Part shown: piece after piece, positions 24,689 through 36,332 of the stretch | Position numbering within the stretch: the stretch's first letter is position 1 | How the letters are laid out: each line of letters begins with the position of its first letter | Assembly: GCA_903863195.1 (NCBI GenBank) | Contig: CAIPAY010000019.1 | Coordinates: forward strand, 1-55,214 | Source of the DNA: an uncultured Holophagaceae bacterium | Lineage (GTDB): Bacteria; Acidobacteriota; Holophagae; Holophagales; Holophagaceae | Length of the DNA: 55,214 nucleotides | Reading direction: 5' to 3' | Made by a program: the position numbers and the translations under genes | Notes under the pieces: generated by a model | Seen by the model: only the letters and a program-made list of their open reading frames with translations | What the model was told of the DNA's origin: nothing | The model's database searches: none

Positions 24689-25633
24689 TCAGTTCCCCCC
24701 GCCGCCGGCCGGTGTCGGCTCATGGAGCGCCCGGAGCAGCACCTCATCCAGGCGGTCGTGGCGGGGCGTCACCTGCACCAAAGTCGCACCCTGGGCCTGG
24801 GCCCAGCGGAAGGCAGCGGTGGGATCCGCCTCGGTCAGCTCTAGGTCGTAGAGCCCATTCCGGGCCTCCAGCACCGCGCCCAGCTCCTCCAGGGCGGTCT
24901 CCTGGGCCGCATCCAGGGGATCCAGGAAGCGCAGCTCCACCCGCCGGGCCAGGGCCTTGCGCAGCCCGGCCATGGAGCCCGCCGCCTTGATCTGGCCCTG
25001 GTCCAGAATCACCAGCTGGTCCGCCACGCGCTCCACGTCGCCCAGCAGGTGCGAGGCCAGGATGACGCCGGTGCCTAGCTCGGCGTGGACGCGCAGGACC
25101 AGATCCAGCATCCGGCGGCGGCCATCGGGATCCAGGCCGTTGGTGGGCTCATCCAGGAAGATCAGCTCGGGGCTGTGGACCAGGGCCTGGGCCAGCTTCA
25201 CCCGCTGGCGCATGCCCGTGGAGTAGCCGCTGACCGGCCGATAGCGGGCCTCGTCCAGGCCAACAAAGTAGAGCACCTCATGGGCACGGTCCCGGGCCGC
25301 CTCCGGCGCCAGGCCGCTCAGCTCACCCCAGAACGCCACCTGTTCGTAGGCGGAGGCATCCTCGATGAGGGCATCATACTCGGGCATGTAGCCAATGCGG
25401 GCCCGCAGCCGGGCGGCTTCGGCCCCCCCCAGGGGCACCCCCAGCACGGTGCCGGAGCCTCGCGATGGGGTCAACAACCCCAGCAGGGCCTTCAGCAGCG
25501 TGGACTTGCCGGAGCCATTGGGCCCCAGCAGCCCCACGATGCCCCGCTCCAGCCGGAGGCTCAGCCCCTTCAGGGCCGGCACCGGGGTGGCGGGGTAGCG
25601 CACTTCCAGGTTCTCGAAGGCGATCAACGGCAT
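24689..25633 (-). CDS. ABC exporter ATP-binding protein
   Basis: A 314-residue nucleotide-binding subunit and first gene of the operon. Walker A is GPNGSGKST, signature GYSTGMRQRVKLA, Walker B LIFLDEPTNGLDPDG, H-loop in ILASHLLGD. An RRVELRFLDPLD-type C-terminal domain follows residue 210. I take ATG 25633; a TTG two codons earlier is equally possible and neither has a good Shine-Dalgarno. Its permease partner follows after 3 bp. The same overall design as the second ATPase in this operon suggests that the two exporters arose by duplication or act on related substrates. Confidence 0.92.
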   Translation of the reverse strand: MPLIAFENLEVRYPATPVPALKGLSLRLERGIVGLLGPNGSGKSTLLKALLGLLTPSRGSGTVLGVPLGGAEAARLRARIGYMPEYDALIEDASAYEQVAFWGELSGLAPEAARDRAHEVLYFVGLDEARYRPVSGYSTGMRQRVKLAQALVHSPELIFLDEPTNGLDPDGRRRMLDLVLRVHAELGTGVILASHLLGDVERVADQLVILDQGQIKAAGSMAGLRKALARRVELRFLDPLDAAQETALEELGAVLEARNGLYDLELTEADPTAAFRWAQAQGATLVQVTPRHDRLDEVLLRALHEPTPAGGGGN

Positions 25634-25691
25634 CTCCAAAGCGTCTAGCGATGTTGGCGGCTACGAGCGGGGGCGGGATTGGATTAGGCTG

Positions 25692-26939
25692 ATGTCCATC
25701 CTCCCATCCCCCGGACTCCCCCGCATGCAGCTTCTGGACTGGCCCTTCCTCGATGCCCTCCAGGCGGGAGCTCTCGCGGCGCTCTTCATCAGCTTCGCGG
25801 CGGATGCCTTCACCCGGCGGGACCGCATGGTCGGCTGGCTGGCCCTGGCCTGCCTCCTGGTGAGCCTGCGCCACGGCGTCCTGGCCCTGGGTGTCCAGGC
25901 CGACCTGAATCCCCACCTGGTGGACCGGGCCCAGAGCCTGCTCATGGCCTTCGGCTTCCTCGCGCTCAGCGCCGCCTTCACCCGGCTTTTCCAAGGTCAC
26001 ATCCCCAAGCAGTTCCCCCGCTGGGTGGCCCTGGCCCTGATCCCGAACTTCCTCCGCAACCTGGTCCTGCCCCACCCGAGTCTGGGCGACACCTGGCTGC
26101 ACAACACCTCCAACCTCGTCTACCTGACGGGCTGCGGCTGCATCATCTACTGGACCTACCGCGCCCGGCAGGAGGGTGATCCCCTGGGCCGCCGCCTCTT
26201 CCTGGGCTTCCTGGGCGTCACCCTGCCGGTGGTGGTGGAGCTGGCGGCCTTCAGCCTCTTCGACCTCAAGATCCGCCTCTCCGGCTTCAGCCTCCTGATC
26301 CTGGCCCTGGCCGTTGGGTCAGCCTGGCAGTGGCTCGTGGTGAGCGTTCTGGAGGCCCGCATCCAGCTCGCCGAGACCGAGCGGGAAGGCTGGCAGAGCC
26401 TGGTCCCGGGCCGCACCTTCCGCACGGACCGCCCCGAGCCAGCCCTGGAAGCCCTCTTCGGCGCCACCTGGGCGGACCAGGTCAAGGCGGCCCCGGACCT
26501 CACCCTGCTCGGCGCGGACGGCATCACCTACCGCGTCCAGAACCGGGTCCTCGACGGCCAGGAGCGCCTCGGCTGGTACGACCGCGACGAGGCAAGCCAG
26601 CCCAGCCACCGGGACTTCCTCTCAGGCTGGACCGTGGCCCTGGGCATGGACCAGCCCGGGGAGAGCGACCGGCTCCTGGCCCTGCTCCACACCTGGGGCG
26701 CCGAGGTGGAGCCCTGGGGCACCGTGCCGCCCCGGGAGGGTCCCTACCCGAGCGTCCTGCTCTGGGCCCGAGAGCCGAGCATCCTGGCGGTCTGGCGTGA
26801 GGGCAACCTGCTGCGCCGCCGGCCCCGCTGGATCCAGATCGGCGGCCCTGCCACCGAAGGACCCCACGCCCGCCTGGAAACAGGGGCCTCCGGTGACCAG
26901 CTGCGACAGGTCCTGGAGGAGCTGCTCTCCCGGCACTGA
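25692..26939 (+). CDS. Membrane protein with seven-helix N-terminus, unknown
   Basis: A 415-residue protein not assigned to a family. The N-terminal half (about 1-225) has seven hydrophobic helices, including ALFISFAADAF, LALACLLVSLRHGVLAL, LLMAFGFLALSAAFTRLF and LILALAVGSAWQWLVVSVL; this resembles the input modules of 7TM sensors. The last 180 residues are soluble, but no kinase, GGDEF or HD motif is visible. A second ATG at 25725 (MQLLDW) is a plausible alternative start. The gene precedes dnaE by 48 bp on the same strand and diverges from the ABC operon. A sensory or transport role is speculative. Confidence 0.75.
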   Translation: MSILPSPGLPRMQLLDWPFLDALQAGALAALFISFAADAFTRRDRMVGWLALACLLVSLRHGVLALGVQADLNPHLVDRAQSLLMAFGFLALSAAFTRLFQGHIPKQFPRWVALALIPNFLRNLVLPHPSLGDTWLHNTSNLVYLTGCGCIIYWTYRARQEGDPLGRRLFLGFLGVTLPVVVELAAFSLFDLKIRLSGFSLLILALAVGSAWQWLVVSVLEARIQLAETEREGWQSLVPGRTFRTDRPEPALEALFGATWADQVKAAPDLTLLGADGITYRVQNRVLDGQERLGWYDRDEASQPSHRDFLSGWTVALGMDQPGESDRLLALLHTWGAEVEPWGTVPPREGPYPSVLLWAREPSILAVWREGNLLRRRPRWIQIGGPATEGPHARLETGASGDQLRQVLEELLSRH

Positions 26940-26987
26940 CATCGCGGGACTTCCCCCAAGGGTGGGTAACCAGCGGAGAATGGGACC

Positions 26988-30614
<3,627 letters not shown>

Positions 30615-30705
30615 GCGATGGAATCCCTGGTTCCCGGCCCTTGCCACCTGCGGCATCCTGATTCCACCGGGACAAGCGCCCCCGGAACCCGATGCCGGAG
30701 CACCC

Positions 30706-31605
30706 ATGTCCGCTGAGCCCTCTTCCGACCCCAGCGTCGACCTGCCCGCCATCATCGAGGCCCTGGCGCAAGCCTCCACCGCCCTCACGGAGATGCCCCT
30801 GGGCCGGCGCGAGTTCCCGTCGCGCACGGCGCTGGCCGACCTGGTGGAAGACCTGCGTGCCCTGCTCTTTCCCGGCTACTTCGGCCCCTCGGAGCTGAAG
30901 GGCGAGACCCTGCGCTACCACCTGGGCGCCCGCATGGACCGGGTGCTGCACGGCCTCCGGGTCCAGATCCAGCGGGGCCTCATGGCCGCGGACCCCACCT
31001 GCGAAGGCTGCGAGACCCGGGCCCTGGCGCTGGCCGGCGCCTTCCTCACCCGCCTCCCGAAGGTGCGCCACCTGCTCGCCACGGATGTCCAGGCGGGCTT
31101 CGAGGGCGATCCCGCCGCCACCAGCCCCGACGAGGTGCTCTTCTGCTACCCAGGCCTGCTGGCCGTCACCAGCCAGCGCCTGGCCCACGAGCTGCTCGAC
31201 CTGGGCGTGCCCCTGCTGCCCCGCATGATCACCGAGCACGCCCACAGCCTCACGGGCATCGACATCCACCCCGGAGCCCAGATCGGCGAGCGCTTCTTCA
31301 TCGACCACGGCACCGGCGTCGTCATCGGCGAGACCTGCGTCATCGGCCGCAACGTCCGCATCTACCAGGGCGTCACCCTGGGCGCCAAGAGCTTCCCCCT
31401 GGACTCGGAGGGCCACCCCATCAAGGGCGTGCCCCGCCACCCGGTGGTGGAGGACGACGTGATCATCTACTCCAACGCCACCATCCTGGGCCGCATCACC
31501 CTCGGCCAGGGCTCGGCCATCGGCGGCAACGTCTGGCTCACCCGCAGCGTGCCCCCCGGCAGCATCGTCACCCAGGCCAATGAGAAGGACGGGATGCCTA
31601 CATGA
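30706..31605 (+). CDS. cysE: Serine O-acetyltransferase
   Basis: A 299-residue protein. The C-terminal left-handed beta-helix of hexapeptide repeats starts at IDIHPGAQIGERFFIDHGTG (His of DHGTGVVIGE near 202 is the catalytic base) and continues GVTLGAKSFPLDSEGHP and ATILGRITLGQGSAIGGNVW. The N-terminal helical domain contains DVQAGFEGDPAA, as in EpsC-type SAT enzymes. It transfers acetyl from acetyl-CoA to L-serine for cysteine synthesis. Longer than E. coli CysE (273) because of its N-terminus. No cysK is adjacent. Its stop overlaps the next start by 4 bp. Confidence 0.92.
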   Translation: MSAEPSSDPSVDLPAIIEALAQASTALTEMPLGRREFPSRTALADLVEDLRALLFPGYFGPSELKGETLRYHLGARMDRVLHGLRVQIQRGLMAADPTCEGCETRALALAGAFLTRLPKVRHLLATDVQAGFEGDPAATSPDEVLFCYPGLLAVTSQRLAHELLDLGVPLLPRMITEHAHSLTGIDIHPGAQIGERFFIDHGTGVVIGETCVIGRNVRIYQGVTLGAKSFPLDSEGHPIKGVPRHPVVEDDVIIYSNATILGRITLGQGSAIGGNVWLTRSVPPGSIVTQANEKDGMPT

Positions 31606-32006
31606 GCGTGCTGCTGCGTTTCCTCTTCTCCGCCATCGGCCTGCTGGTGGCTTCCGCCGTGGTGCCGGGCCTGGGCCACGGGTCCTTCCTGGAGCTGCTG
31701 GTCGTGGCCGTGCTGCTGGGCGCCCTCAACACCACCGTGGGTTCCCTGCTCAAGTTCCTGGCCTTCGTGCCCGTGGCCTGCTCGCTCGGCTGCTTCAGCC
31801 TCGTCATCAACGGCCTGGTCTTCTGGCTGGCGGGCACCCTCTCGGCCCGCCTGGGCCTGGCCTTCACCGTCAGCGGCTTCTGGCCCGGGTTCTTCGGCGC
31901 CCTGGTCACCAGCGTCGTGGCGTCCCTGCTGAACGCCATCTTCATCCCCAAGGACCGCCAGCGCCCCCAGGGCCCCGGCCCGTCCATCAAGGTGATCAAC
32001 CCCTAG
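31602..32006 (+). CDS. Phage-holin-family (PF04020-like) membrane protein
   Basis: A 134-residue protein with four hydrophobic helices (LLRFLFSAIGLLVASAVV, LLVVAVLLGALNTTVG, LGCFSLVINGLVFWLAG, FFGALVTSVVASLLNAIF) and a short basic C-terminus. The pattern LNTTVGSLLKFL followed by SLVINGL is typical of the phage holin 4_2 / YvlD family. Despite the name, these are chromosomal proteins of unknown function, and no phage genes are present. It overlaps cysE by 4 bp and is probably translated with it. Confidence 0.85.
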   Translation: MSVLLRFLFSAIGLLVASAVVPGLGHGSFLELLVVAVLLGALNTTVGSLLKFLAFVPVACSLGCFSLVINGLVFWLAGTLSARLGLAFTVSGFWPGFFGALVTSVVASLLNAIFIPKDRQRPQGPGPSIKVINP

Positions 32007-32012
32007 CAGGCT

Positions 32013-32630
32013 CTATTTGACGGGCAGCACCGTGGCTTCCTTGAGGCGCACGGCGAACTGGGGCACGTCGCCCATGCCGCGGCGCCACTCGGTCTTGACC
32101 CGGGCAATGCGGTCCACCACGTCCAGGCCTTCAACCACCCGGCCGAAGACGCAGTAGCCGTAGCCCTCCGTGGACAGGTCCCGGTGGTCCAGCGCGACGT
32201 TGTCCACCAGGTTGATGTAGAACTGGGCCATGGCACTGTGGGGCGCCGCCGTGCGGGCCATGGCGATGGTGCCCCGGGTGTTCTTCAGGCCGGCCTTGAA
32301 GGTCTGGGGGGCCTCATTGAGCACGGCCTCCCCGGTGGGTTTCTCCTCCATGTTCTCCAGCAGGCCTCCGCCCTGGATCATGAAGCCGCTGATGACGCGG
32401 TGGAAGATGGTGCCGGCGTAGTGGCCGCGCTGCACGTAGCCCAGGAAGTTCGCCACGGTCCTCGGCGCCAGCGCCGGCTCCAGCTCTACCACGATGGGCC
32501 CGTAGCTGGTGACCAGCTGGACCCGGGGCTTGGCTGCGGGCGCAGGCGCGGCAGCCTGGGGCGCCGGGGCCTGGGCCACCACCGGAAGGGCCAAGGCCAG
32601 CAGGAGAGAAGCAAGCAGGGGACGGATCAT
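32013..32630 (-). CDS. Periplasmic peptidyl-prolyl cis-trans isomerase (cyclophilin)
   Basis: A 205-residue protein with a signal peptide (LLASLLLALALPVVAQA) and an Ala/Pro linker. The cyclophilin core has FHRVISGFMIQGG (catalytic Arg), NTRGTIAMARTAAPHSAMAQF, with FYINLVDN closing the active site, and YCVFGRVVEGLDVVDRI. This matches PpiA-type bacterial cyclophilins in length and order. It assists folding of exported proteins. GGAG six bases before ATG 32630 supports the start. The stop is convergent with the holin-family gene, 6 bp away. Confidence 0.93.
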   Translation of the reverse strand: MIRPLLASLLLALALPVVAQAPAPQAAAPAPAAKPRVQLVTSYGPIVVELEPALAPRTVANFLGYVQRGHYAGTIFHRVISGFMIQGGGLLENMEEKPTGEAVLNEAPQTFKAGLKNTRGTIAMARTAAPHSAMAQFYINLVDNVALDHRDLSTEGYGYCVFGRVVEGLDVVDRIARVKTEWRRGMGDVPQFAVRLKEATVLPVK

Positions 32631-32696
32631 GAGCGCTCCGGGGTGACCTCCTAATATTGCCGCAAACCGGGTCTAGGTCCCCGGTATCGTAGTCGC

Positions 32697-33611
32697 ATGC
32701 CCCTTCTGGACCTGCCCCCCTGGCTGCTCTCCCTGCTGCTGGCCCCCTTTGGCCTGATCCTGGGTTCCTTCGGCAACGTGCTGATCCACCGGCTGCCCCA
32801 GGAGGAACCCGCTGAGCGCGACGTGGTCCTGCGGGCCAGCCACTGCCCCTCCTGCAAGGCCCAGATCAAGCCCTGGCACAACGTGCCCGTGCTCGGCTGG
32901 CTCTGGCTGCGGGGCAAGTGCGCGGCCTGCGGCTGGCGCATCCCCGTGCGCTATCCCCTGGTGGAGCTGCTGGCGGGCCTGCTCTTCGCCGTATCCCCCT
33001 GGATCTTCCCCTTCGGCACCCTCATCTGGTTCAAGGGGCTCCTCTGCGGCTACGCGCTGTTGGTGCTGTTCTTCACGGACTTCACCGCGATGATCCTGCC
33101 GGACGTGCTCCAGTTCCCCCTCATGGCCCTGGGCGTGCTGTTCACGCTGCCCCAGTTGCAGTGGCCCGAGACCCTCGTCAGGGTCTGGACCGGGAGCAAC
33201 CACCTCCTTCCGGCCCTGGCCTGGCACAACGGCCTGCAGCCCGCGCCCGCCTATCCCGGCTTCGAGCCCGCCGTGACCTGGCAGCAGAGCCTCCTCGGCA
33301 TGGCCGTGGGCTACGGCGTGCCCGCCCTGGTGAACCAGGTCTACAAGCTGGTCCGCAAGACCGATGGCCTGGGCATGGGCGACTTCAAGATGCTGGCCTG
33401 GCTGGGCGCCTTCTGGGGCTGGGCGCCGATGCTCGGGGTCCTCTTCCTGGGCGCGGGCCTGGGAGCAGCCGTCGGCGTGCCGCTCATGCTCATGCGGCGC
33501 TCCAATGGCCAGACCATGCTGCCCTTCGGCTGCTTCCTGGCCCTGGCCACGCCTGTGGTCGTGTTCTTCGGACGGGCGCTGTGGCTGGGGTACCTGGGTC
33601 TGACCATGTAG
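32697..33611 (+). CDS. pilD: Type IV prepilin peptidase / N-methyltransferase
   Basis: A 304-residue membrane protein of the A24 family. The N-terminal zinc-binding cytoplasmic loop has paired cysteines CPSC and CAAC in HCPSCKAQIKPWHNVPVLGW and GKCAACGWRIPVRYP. Catalytic aspartates are in FFTDFTAMILPD (about 125) and in the GxGD motif GMGDFKM (about 226). About eight hydrophobic helices surround them. It cleaves and N-methylates type IV pilin-like leaders. An insert of about 50 residues between the two catalytic segments (NHLLPALAWHNGLQP region) is longer than in E. coli GspO. No pilin genes are nearby. Confidence 0.95.
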   Translation: MPLLDLPPWLLSLLLAPFGLILGSFGNVLIHRLPQEEPAERDVVLRASHCPSCKAQIKPWHNVPVLGWLWLRGKCAACGWRIPVRYPLVELLAGLLFAVSPWIFPFGTLIWFKGLLCGYALLVLFFTDFTAMILPDVLQFPLMALGVLFTLPQLQWPETLVRVWTGSNHLLPALAWHNGLQPAPAYPGFEPAVTWQQSLLGMAVGYGVPALVNQVYKLVRKTDGLGMGDFKMLAWLGAFWGWAPMLGVLFLGAGLGAAVGVPLMLMRRSNGQTMLPFGCFLALATPVVVFFGRALWLGYLGLTM

Positions 33612-33623
33612 CCACCGTCGCCC

Positions 33624-34412
33624 TCAGCGCTTCGGCCGCCGCTGGGCGAAGAGCCATGAGACAAAGGCGTCGGAGGCATAGGTGACGTCCCAGCTGTTGT
33701 GGTCAAGGCCCGGATACTCGGTGTAGCGCGCGAGGGTGGACTCGGCCTTGAGAGCTTCAAAGGCCGCGCGGGAGCCCTGCACAGGCACCACGGAGTCCTG
33801 GTCGCCGTGGAAGACCCAGAGCGGCAGCATGGCCAGCCGCCGCGCGAGCGCAGGCAGGGCCGGGCCCACCTCCGGCGGCACCACCGGGACCAGGAACCCG
33901 TGGCTGGCCAGTTCCTGGGTCCAGCCGCAGATGGGTGCCGCGGCGGCGAAGCGCTCGGGGTGGCGGTAGGCGAGATACCAGGTGCCATGGCCACCCATGG
34001 AGAGGCCCGTCAGATACACCCGGTCCACATCCACCCGGTACTCGCCGAGGACCCGGTCCAAGGCGGCGAGGGCCAGGTCGGCCTGGGCTCCGGTCCACTG
34101 CGTTCCCACAGGCACCTGCGGAATCACGACGATGGCGGGAAAGCGCTGCGGCGCCCGGCGGAGCGCGGCGCCGAGCCCCGCCTGGGTCGGGCGCAGGCCG
34201 TCCTCGCCCCGTTCCCCGGCGCCGTGCAAGTAGAGAATCACGGGCCAGTCCGTCCGGGTGGCGTAGTCCGTGGGGACATAGATCTGGTAGCGGTGGCTGC
34301 GGCCGGCGTGGGTGAGGGTCTGCGGGAGGAACCCCGTCTCGGCGCCCTGGGCCCCGAGGGCGCCCACCCCCAAGCAGCCGGCCAGCAGTGCAGCGAGGTC
34401 AGTGAGGCGCAT
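33624..34412 (-). CDS. Exported esterase (PHB-depolymerase / LpqC-like)
   Basis: A 262-residue alpha/beta hydrolase with an N-terminal hydrophobic segment that reads as a signal peptide ([20 protein letters not shown]). The oxyanion region is YLHGAGERGEDG, the nucleophile Ser in GLSMGGHGTW, Asp in FHGDQDSVVPV, His in GLDHNSWD. The order and spacing fit the LpqC/PHB depolymerase-like esterases also grouped with the phospholipase/carboxylesterase family. It is downstream of the epimerase gene by 9 bp on the same strand and likely in its operon, though no functional link is evident. Natural substrate unknown. Confidence 0.87.
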   Translation of the reverse strand: MRLTDLAALLAGCLGVGALGAQGAETGFLPQTLTHAGRSHRYQIYVPTDYATRTDWPVILYLHGAGERGEDGLRPTQAGLGAALRRAPQRFPAIVVIPQVPVGTQWTGAQADLALAALDRVLGEYRVDVDRVYLTGLSMGGHGTWYLAYRHPERFAAAAPICGWTQELASHGFLVPVVPPEVGPALPALARRLAMLPLWVFHGDQDSVVPVQGSRAAFEALKAESTLARYTEYPGLDHNSWDVTYASDAFVSWLFAQRRPKR

Positions 34413-34421
34413 GGGCGGCCT

Positions 34422-34832
34422 TCAGTGCGCCCCGCCCTGGCTCAGCTCCATCAGCACCCCGCCAGTCTCGGCGGGATGGATGAAGGCCACGCGGCAGCCG
34501 TGCGCGCCGTTGCGGGGGGCCGAGTCGATCATGCGCACGCCCTTGGCCAGCAGCGAGGTCACGGCGGCATCGATGTCGTCGACCTCGAAGCAGACGTGGT
34601 GGATGCCCGGGCCGCGCTTCGCCAGGAACTTGCCGATGGGGCCTTCGGGATCAGTGCTCTCCAGGTATTCCAAGGTGCTGGGCCCCACGGGGAAGAAGGC
34701 CGTCTTCACCTTCTGCTCGGCCACTTCCTCGGTGTGCTCCGCCGTCATGTCGAAGAGGCGGGCCATGCGGGCCATGGCCTCGTCCAGCCCCGGCGCCGCG
34801 ATGCCCAGGTGGTTGATGCGCAGCAGTTTCAT
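34422..34832 (-). CDS. mce: Methylmalonyl-CoA epimerase
   Basis: A 136-residue VOC-superfamily enzyme. Metal ligands are the first His in RINHLGIAAPGLD, the second in GPGIHHVCFEVDDID, and Glu in GGVLMELSQ. The string ARMARLFDMTAEHTEEV and the short length match methylmalonyl-CoA epimerase rather than glyoxalase I. It interconverts (R)- and (S)-methylmalonyl-CoA in propionate or branched-chain amino-acid breakdown. GGAG six bases upstream supports ATG 34832. The mutase is not in the window. Confidence 0.93.
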   Translation of the reverse strand: MKLLRINHLGIAAPGLDEAMARMARLFDMTAEHTEEVAEQKVKTAFFPVGPSTLEYLESTDPEGPIGKFLAKRGPGIHHVCFEVDDIDAAVTSLLAKGVRMIDSAPRNGAHGCRVAFIHPAETGGVLMELSQGGAH

Positions 34833-34901
34833 GGGGTCTCCGAAGGCAATGGGGGAAGACCTCGATCATGCAGCAGGAGCGCGGGGGGCGTCCAGGGAAG
34901 G

Positions 34902-35003
34902 GGCTATCGGCTCTCAGCTATCAGCTGTCAACTGAAGCACCTATCCCTGCGCCGAGACAGGCCGGAGCCTTCTTGGCTGATAGCCGACAGCTGACAGCCA
35001 GAA
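34902..35003. repeat. Inverted heptad (AGCTGTC-type) repeat element, copy 1
   Basis: The left arm (34902-34933) is a tandem run of 7-bp units such as GGCTATC, GGCTCTC, AGCTATC, AGCTGTC. The right arm (34974-34999) is the inverted counterpart, GGCTGATAGCCGACAGCTG. The arms enclose about 40 bp. The element fills most of the 172-bp gap between the epimerase start and the stop of the YecH-like gene, ending 1-2 bp before that stop. The rest of the gap shows nothing else. Confidence 0.85.
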
Positions 35004-35004
35004 G

Positions 35005-35247
35005 CTAGTGCTGACACGCCTGGGCCATGCCCAGGGTCACGGTGCCGTCGGCCACCTGGACTTTGCCCTTGCTGGCCAGGAAGCCGATGACGCCGTCGAA
35101 GTCGAAGCTGTCGCCGCCGCAGTTGCAGTAGACGGCCGCGGGGCCGTGGGCCGCGACGGAGGCCGCGCGCAGGGACTCCAGGGAGCAGGCCCCGCCCTTC
35201 TCCACCAGGAGACCCAGCAGATCGTGGCCAAAGAGGGGTTCGGACAT
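35005..35247 (-). CDS. YecH-family putative metal-binding protein
   Basis: An 80-residue protein resembling E. coli YecH (DUF2492): HDLLGLLVEKGGACSLESL, then YCNCGGDSFDFDGVIGFLASKGKVQV and a Cys-x-His C-terminus (ACQH). The two central Cys plus the terminal Cys and His could make a metal site; this is the basis of the family name and no activity is established. GGAG six bases upstream supports ATG 35247. An 8-bp hairpin lies just upstream at 35260-35281. Confidence 0.85.
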   Translation of the reverse strand: MSEPLFGHDLLGLLVEKGGACSLESLRAASVAAHGPAAVYCNCGGDSFDFDGVIGFLASKGKVQVADGTVTLGMAQACQH

Positions 35248-35259
35248 GGGGGGCTCCAG

Positions 35260-35281
35260 TTCAGGAGTCTTCGCTCCTGAA
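35260..35281 (-). promoter_or_regulatory. Perfect hairpin between holB and the YecH-like gene
   Basis: TTCAGGAG-TCTTCG-CTCCTGAA is a perfect 8-bp stem with a 6-nt loop, 13 bp before the YecH-like start. On the minus strand no T-run follows, so it is not a clean terminator for holB. As a leader hairpin it could affect access to the Shine-Dalgarno only 3 bases downstream (GGAG at 35254-35257). Confidence 0.55.
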
Positions 35282-35312
35282 TCTATTCTAGCCCAGCGAA
35301 GCCAGAAGGCAA

Positions 35313-36332
35313 TCAGCTCCTCAGCGAGAGGGCCACTTCCCGGAGCAGGGGCTCGGGGCTGAGGTTCCGGGCCAGGTGGCGCAGGGCCTCGAGGATGGCC
35401 TCCTGAGGGGCCTTCAGGTCCAGCGGGGCCGCGGCCAGGGGTCCCAGGGCCTCCCGCCAGGGGGCCAGGGCCGGCGCCTCGCCCGTGCGCAGGCGGGCCA
35501 GATCCGCCAGGATCCGGAGGAGCAGCTCCAGGGGCTGGCGCAGCTGCTCGCCTTGAGCCAGGGCCGATTCCTTCTCGGGCAGCAGGGGCCCAGAGGCCTC
35601 CCCGAAGGCGGCGCCGCCCAGCAGGGCGAGCCAGGCCTCCAGCTGAGCCTCGGCCCGCTGGAACGCGGTCTCGTCCAGGAGCCGGAGGCTGCCTTCCCCC
35701 AGGGCGGACCAGCGGTCCTGGTCGGCCTCCTGCCAGCCCAGCCGCTGGGCCACTGCCCAGGCCTCCCGGGGGGCTAGGGGCGCGAAGGGGATGCGCTCGC
35801 AGCGGCTGCGGATGGTCTGCAGCAGGGCCTCGGGGCGGTGGGTGATCAGGATGAAGTGGGTGCCCTCGGGGGGTTCCTCAAGGGTCTTGAGCAGGATGTT
35901 GCCGCTGGACTCATTGAGCCGATGGGCCTCTTCGACCAGGATCCAGCGGTGGCAGCCCATGGGTGGGGCCAGGGACGCCCACTCGATGACGCCGCGGCTG
36001 AACCGGGGCTGGTTCGTGGAGTCGAGGCCCTCGCGGATCTGGTCGATGCGGATGACGCCGGCCTTGCCCTCGGGGGTGATGCGCAGCAGGTTCGGCAGCT
36101 CGAAGGGCAGGTCATCCCCGGCGAACATCCGGCAGCCCTCGCACTGGCCGCAGGCGCTGCGCCGGAAGCAGAGCTCGCGCTGGGCCAGCTCCAGGGCCAC
36201 CCGGCGCTTGCCGATGCCCTCGGGCCCGGTGAAGACCAGCGAGCCCTGCAAGCGGCCCGCCAGCAGGCGGTCCGCCAGCCGCTGGCGGATCGGCAAGTGG
36301 CCTGAGATGTCGGCGGAGAACCCGGTGGTCAC
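35313..36332 (-). CDS. holB: DNA polymerase III delta' subunit
   Basis: A 339-residue AAA+ clamp-loader subunit. The start is GTG 36332, one base into the tmk stop (TAGTG), so translation is coupled. The P-loop-like GPEGIGKRR, the four-Cys zinc module CFRRSACGQCEGCRMF, the Walker B region RWILVEEAHRLN, LLKTLEEPPEGTHF and the sensor SRC motif RSRCERIPFAPL are those of DnaX/HolB proteins. The sequence continues upstream in frame across tmk, but that is an antisense-free coincidence without family resemblance. Delta' is part of the loader that opens the beta clamp. It pairs with dnaE in the same window. Confidence 0.92.
   Translation of the reverse strand: MTTGFSADISGHLPIRQRLADRLLAGRLQGSLVFTGPEGIGKRRVALELAQRELCFRRSACGQCEGCRMFAGDDLPFELPNLLRITPEGKAGVIRIDQIREGLDSTNQPRFSRGVIEWASLAPPMGCHRWILVEEAHRLNESSGNILLKTLEEPPEGTHFILITHRPEALLQTIRSRCERIPFAPLAPREAWAVAQRLGWQEADQDRWSALGEGSLRLLDETAFQRAEAQLEAWLALLGGAAFGEASGPLLPEKESALAQGEQLRQPLELLLRILADLARLRTGEAPALAPWREALGPLAAAPLDLKAPQEAILEALRHLARNLSPEPLLREVALSLRS

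Noticed and set aside
31602..32006. Evidence of a prophage from the holin-family gene and collagen-like tail-fibre repeats
   Set aside because: The holin-family protein is the chromosomal PF04020 type and overlaps cysE. The collagen-like protein has a Sec signal. No integrase, capsid, terminase or lysis gene is present.
32657..32690. Promoter for pilD (TTGCCG ... TATCGT)
   Set aside because: The spacer is 22 bp, too long for a sigma-70 promoter.
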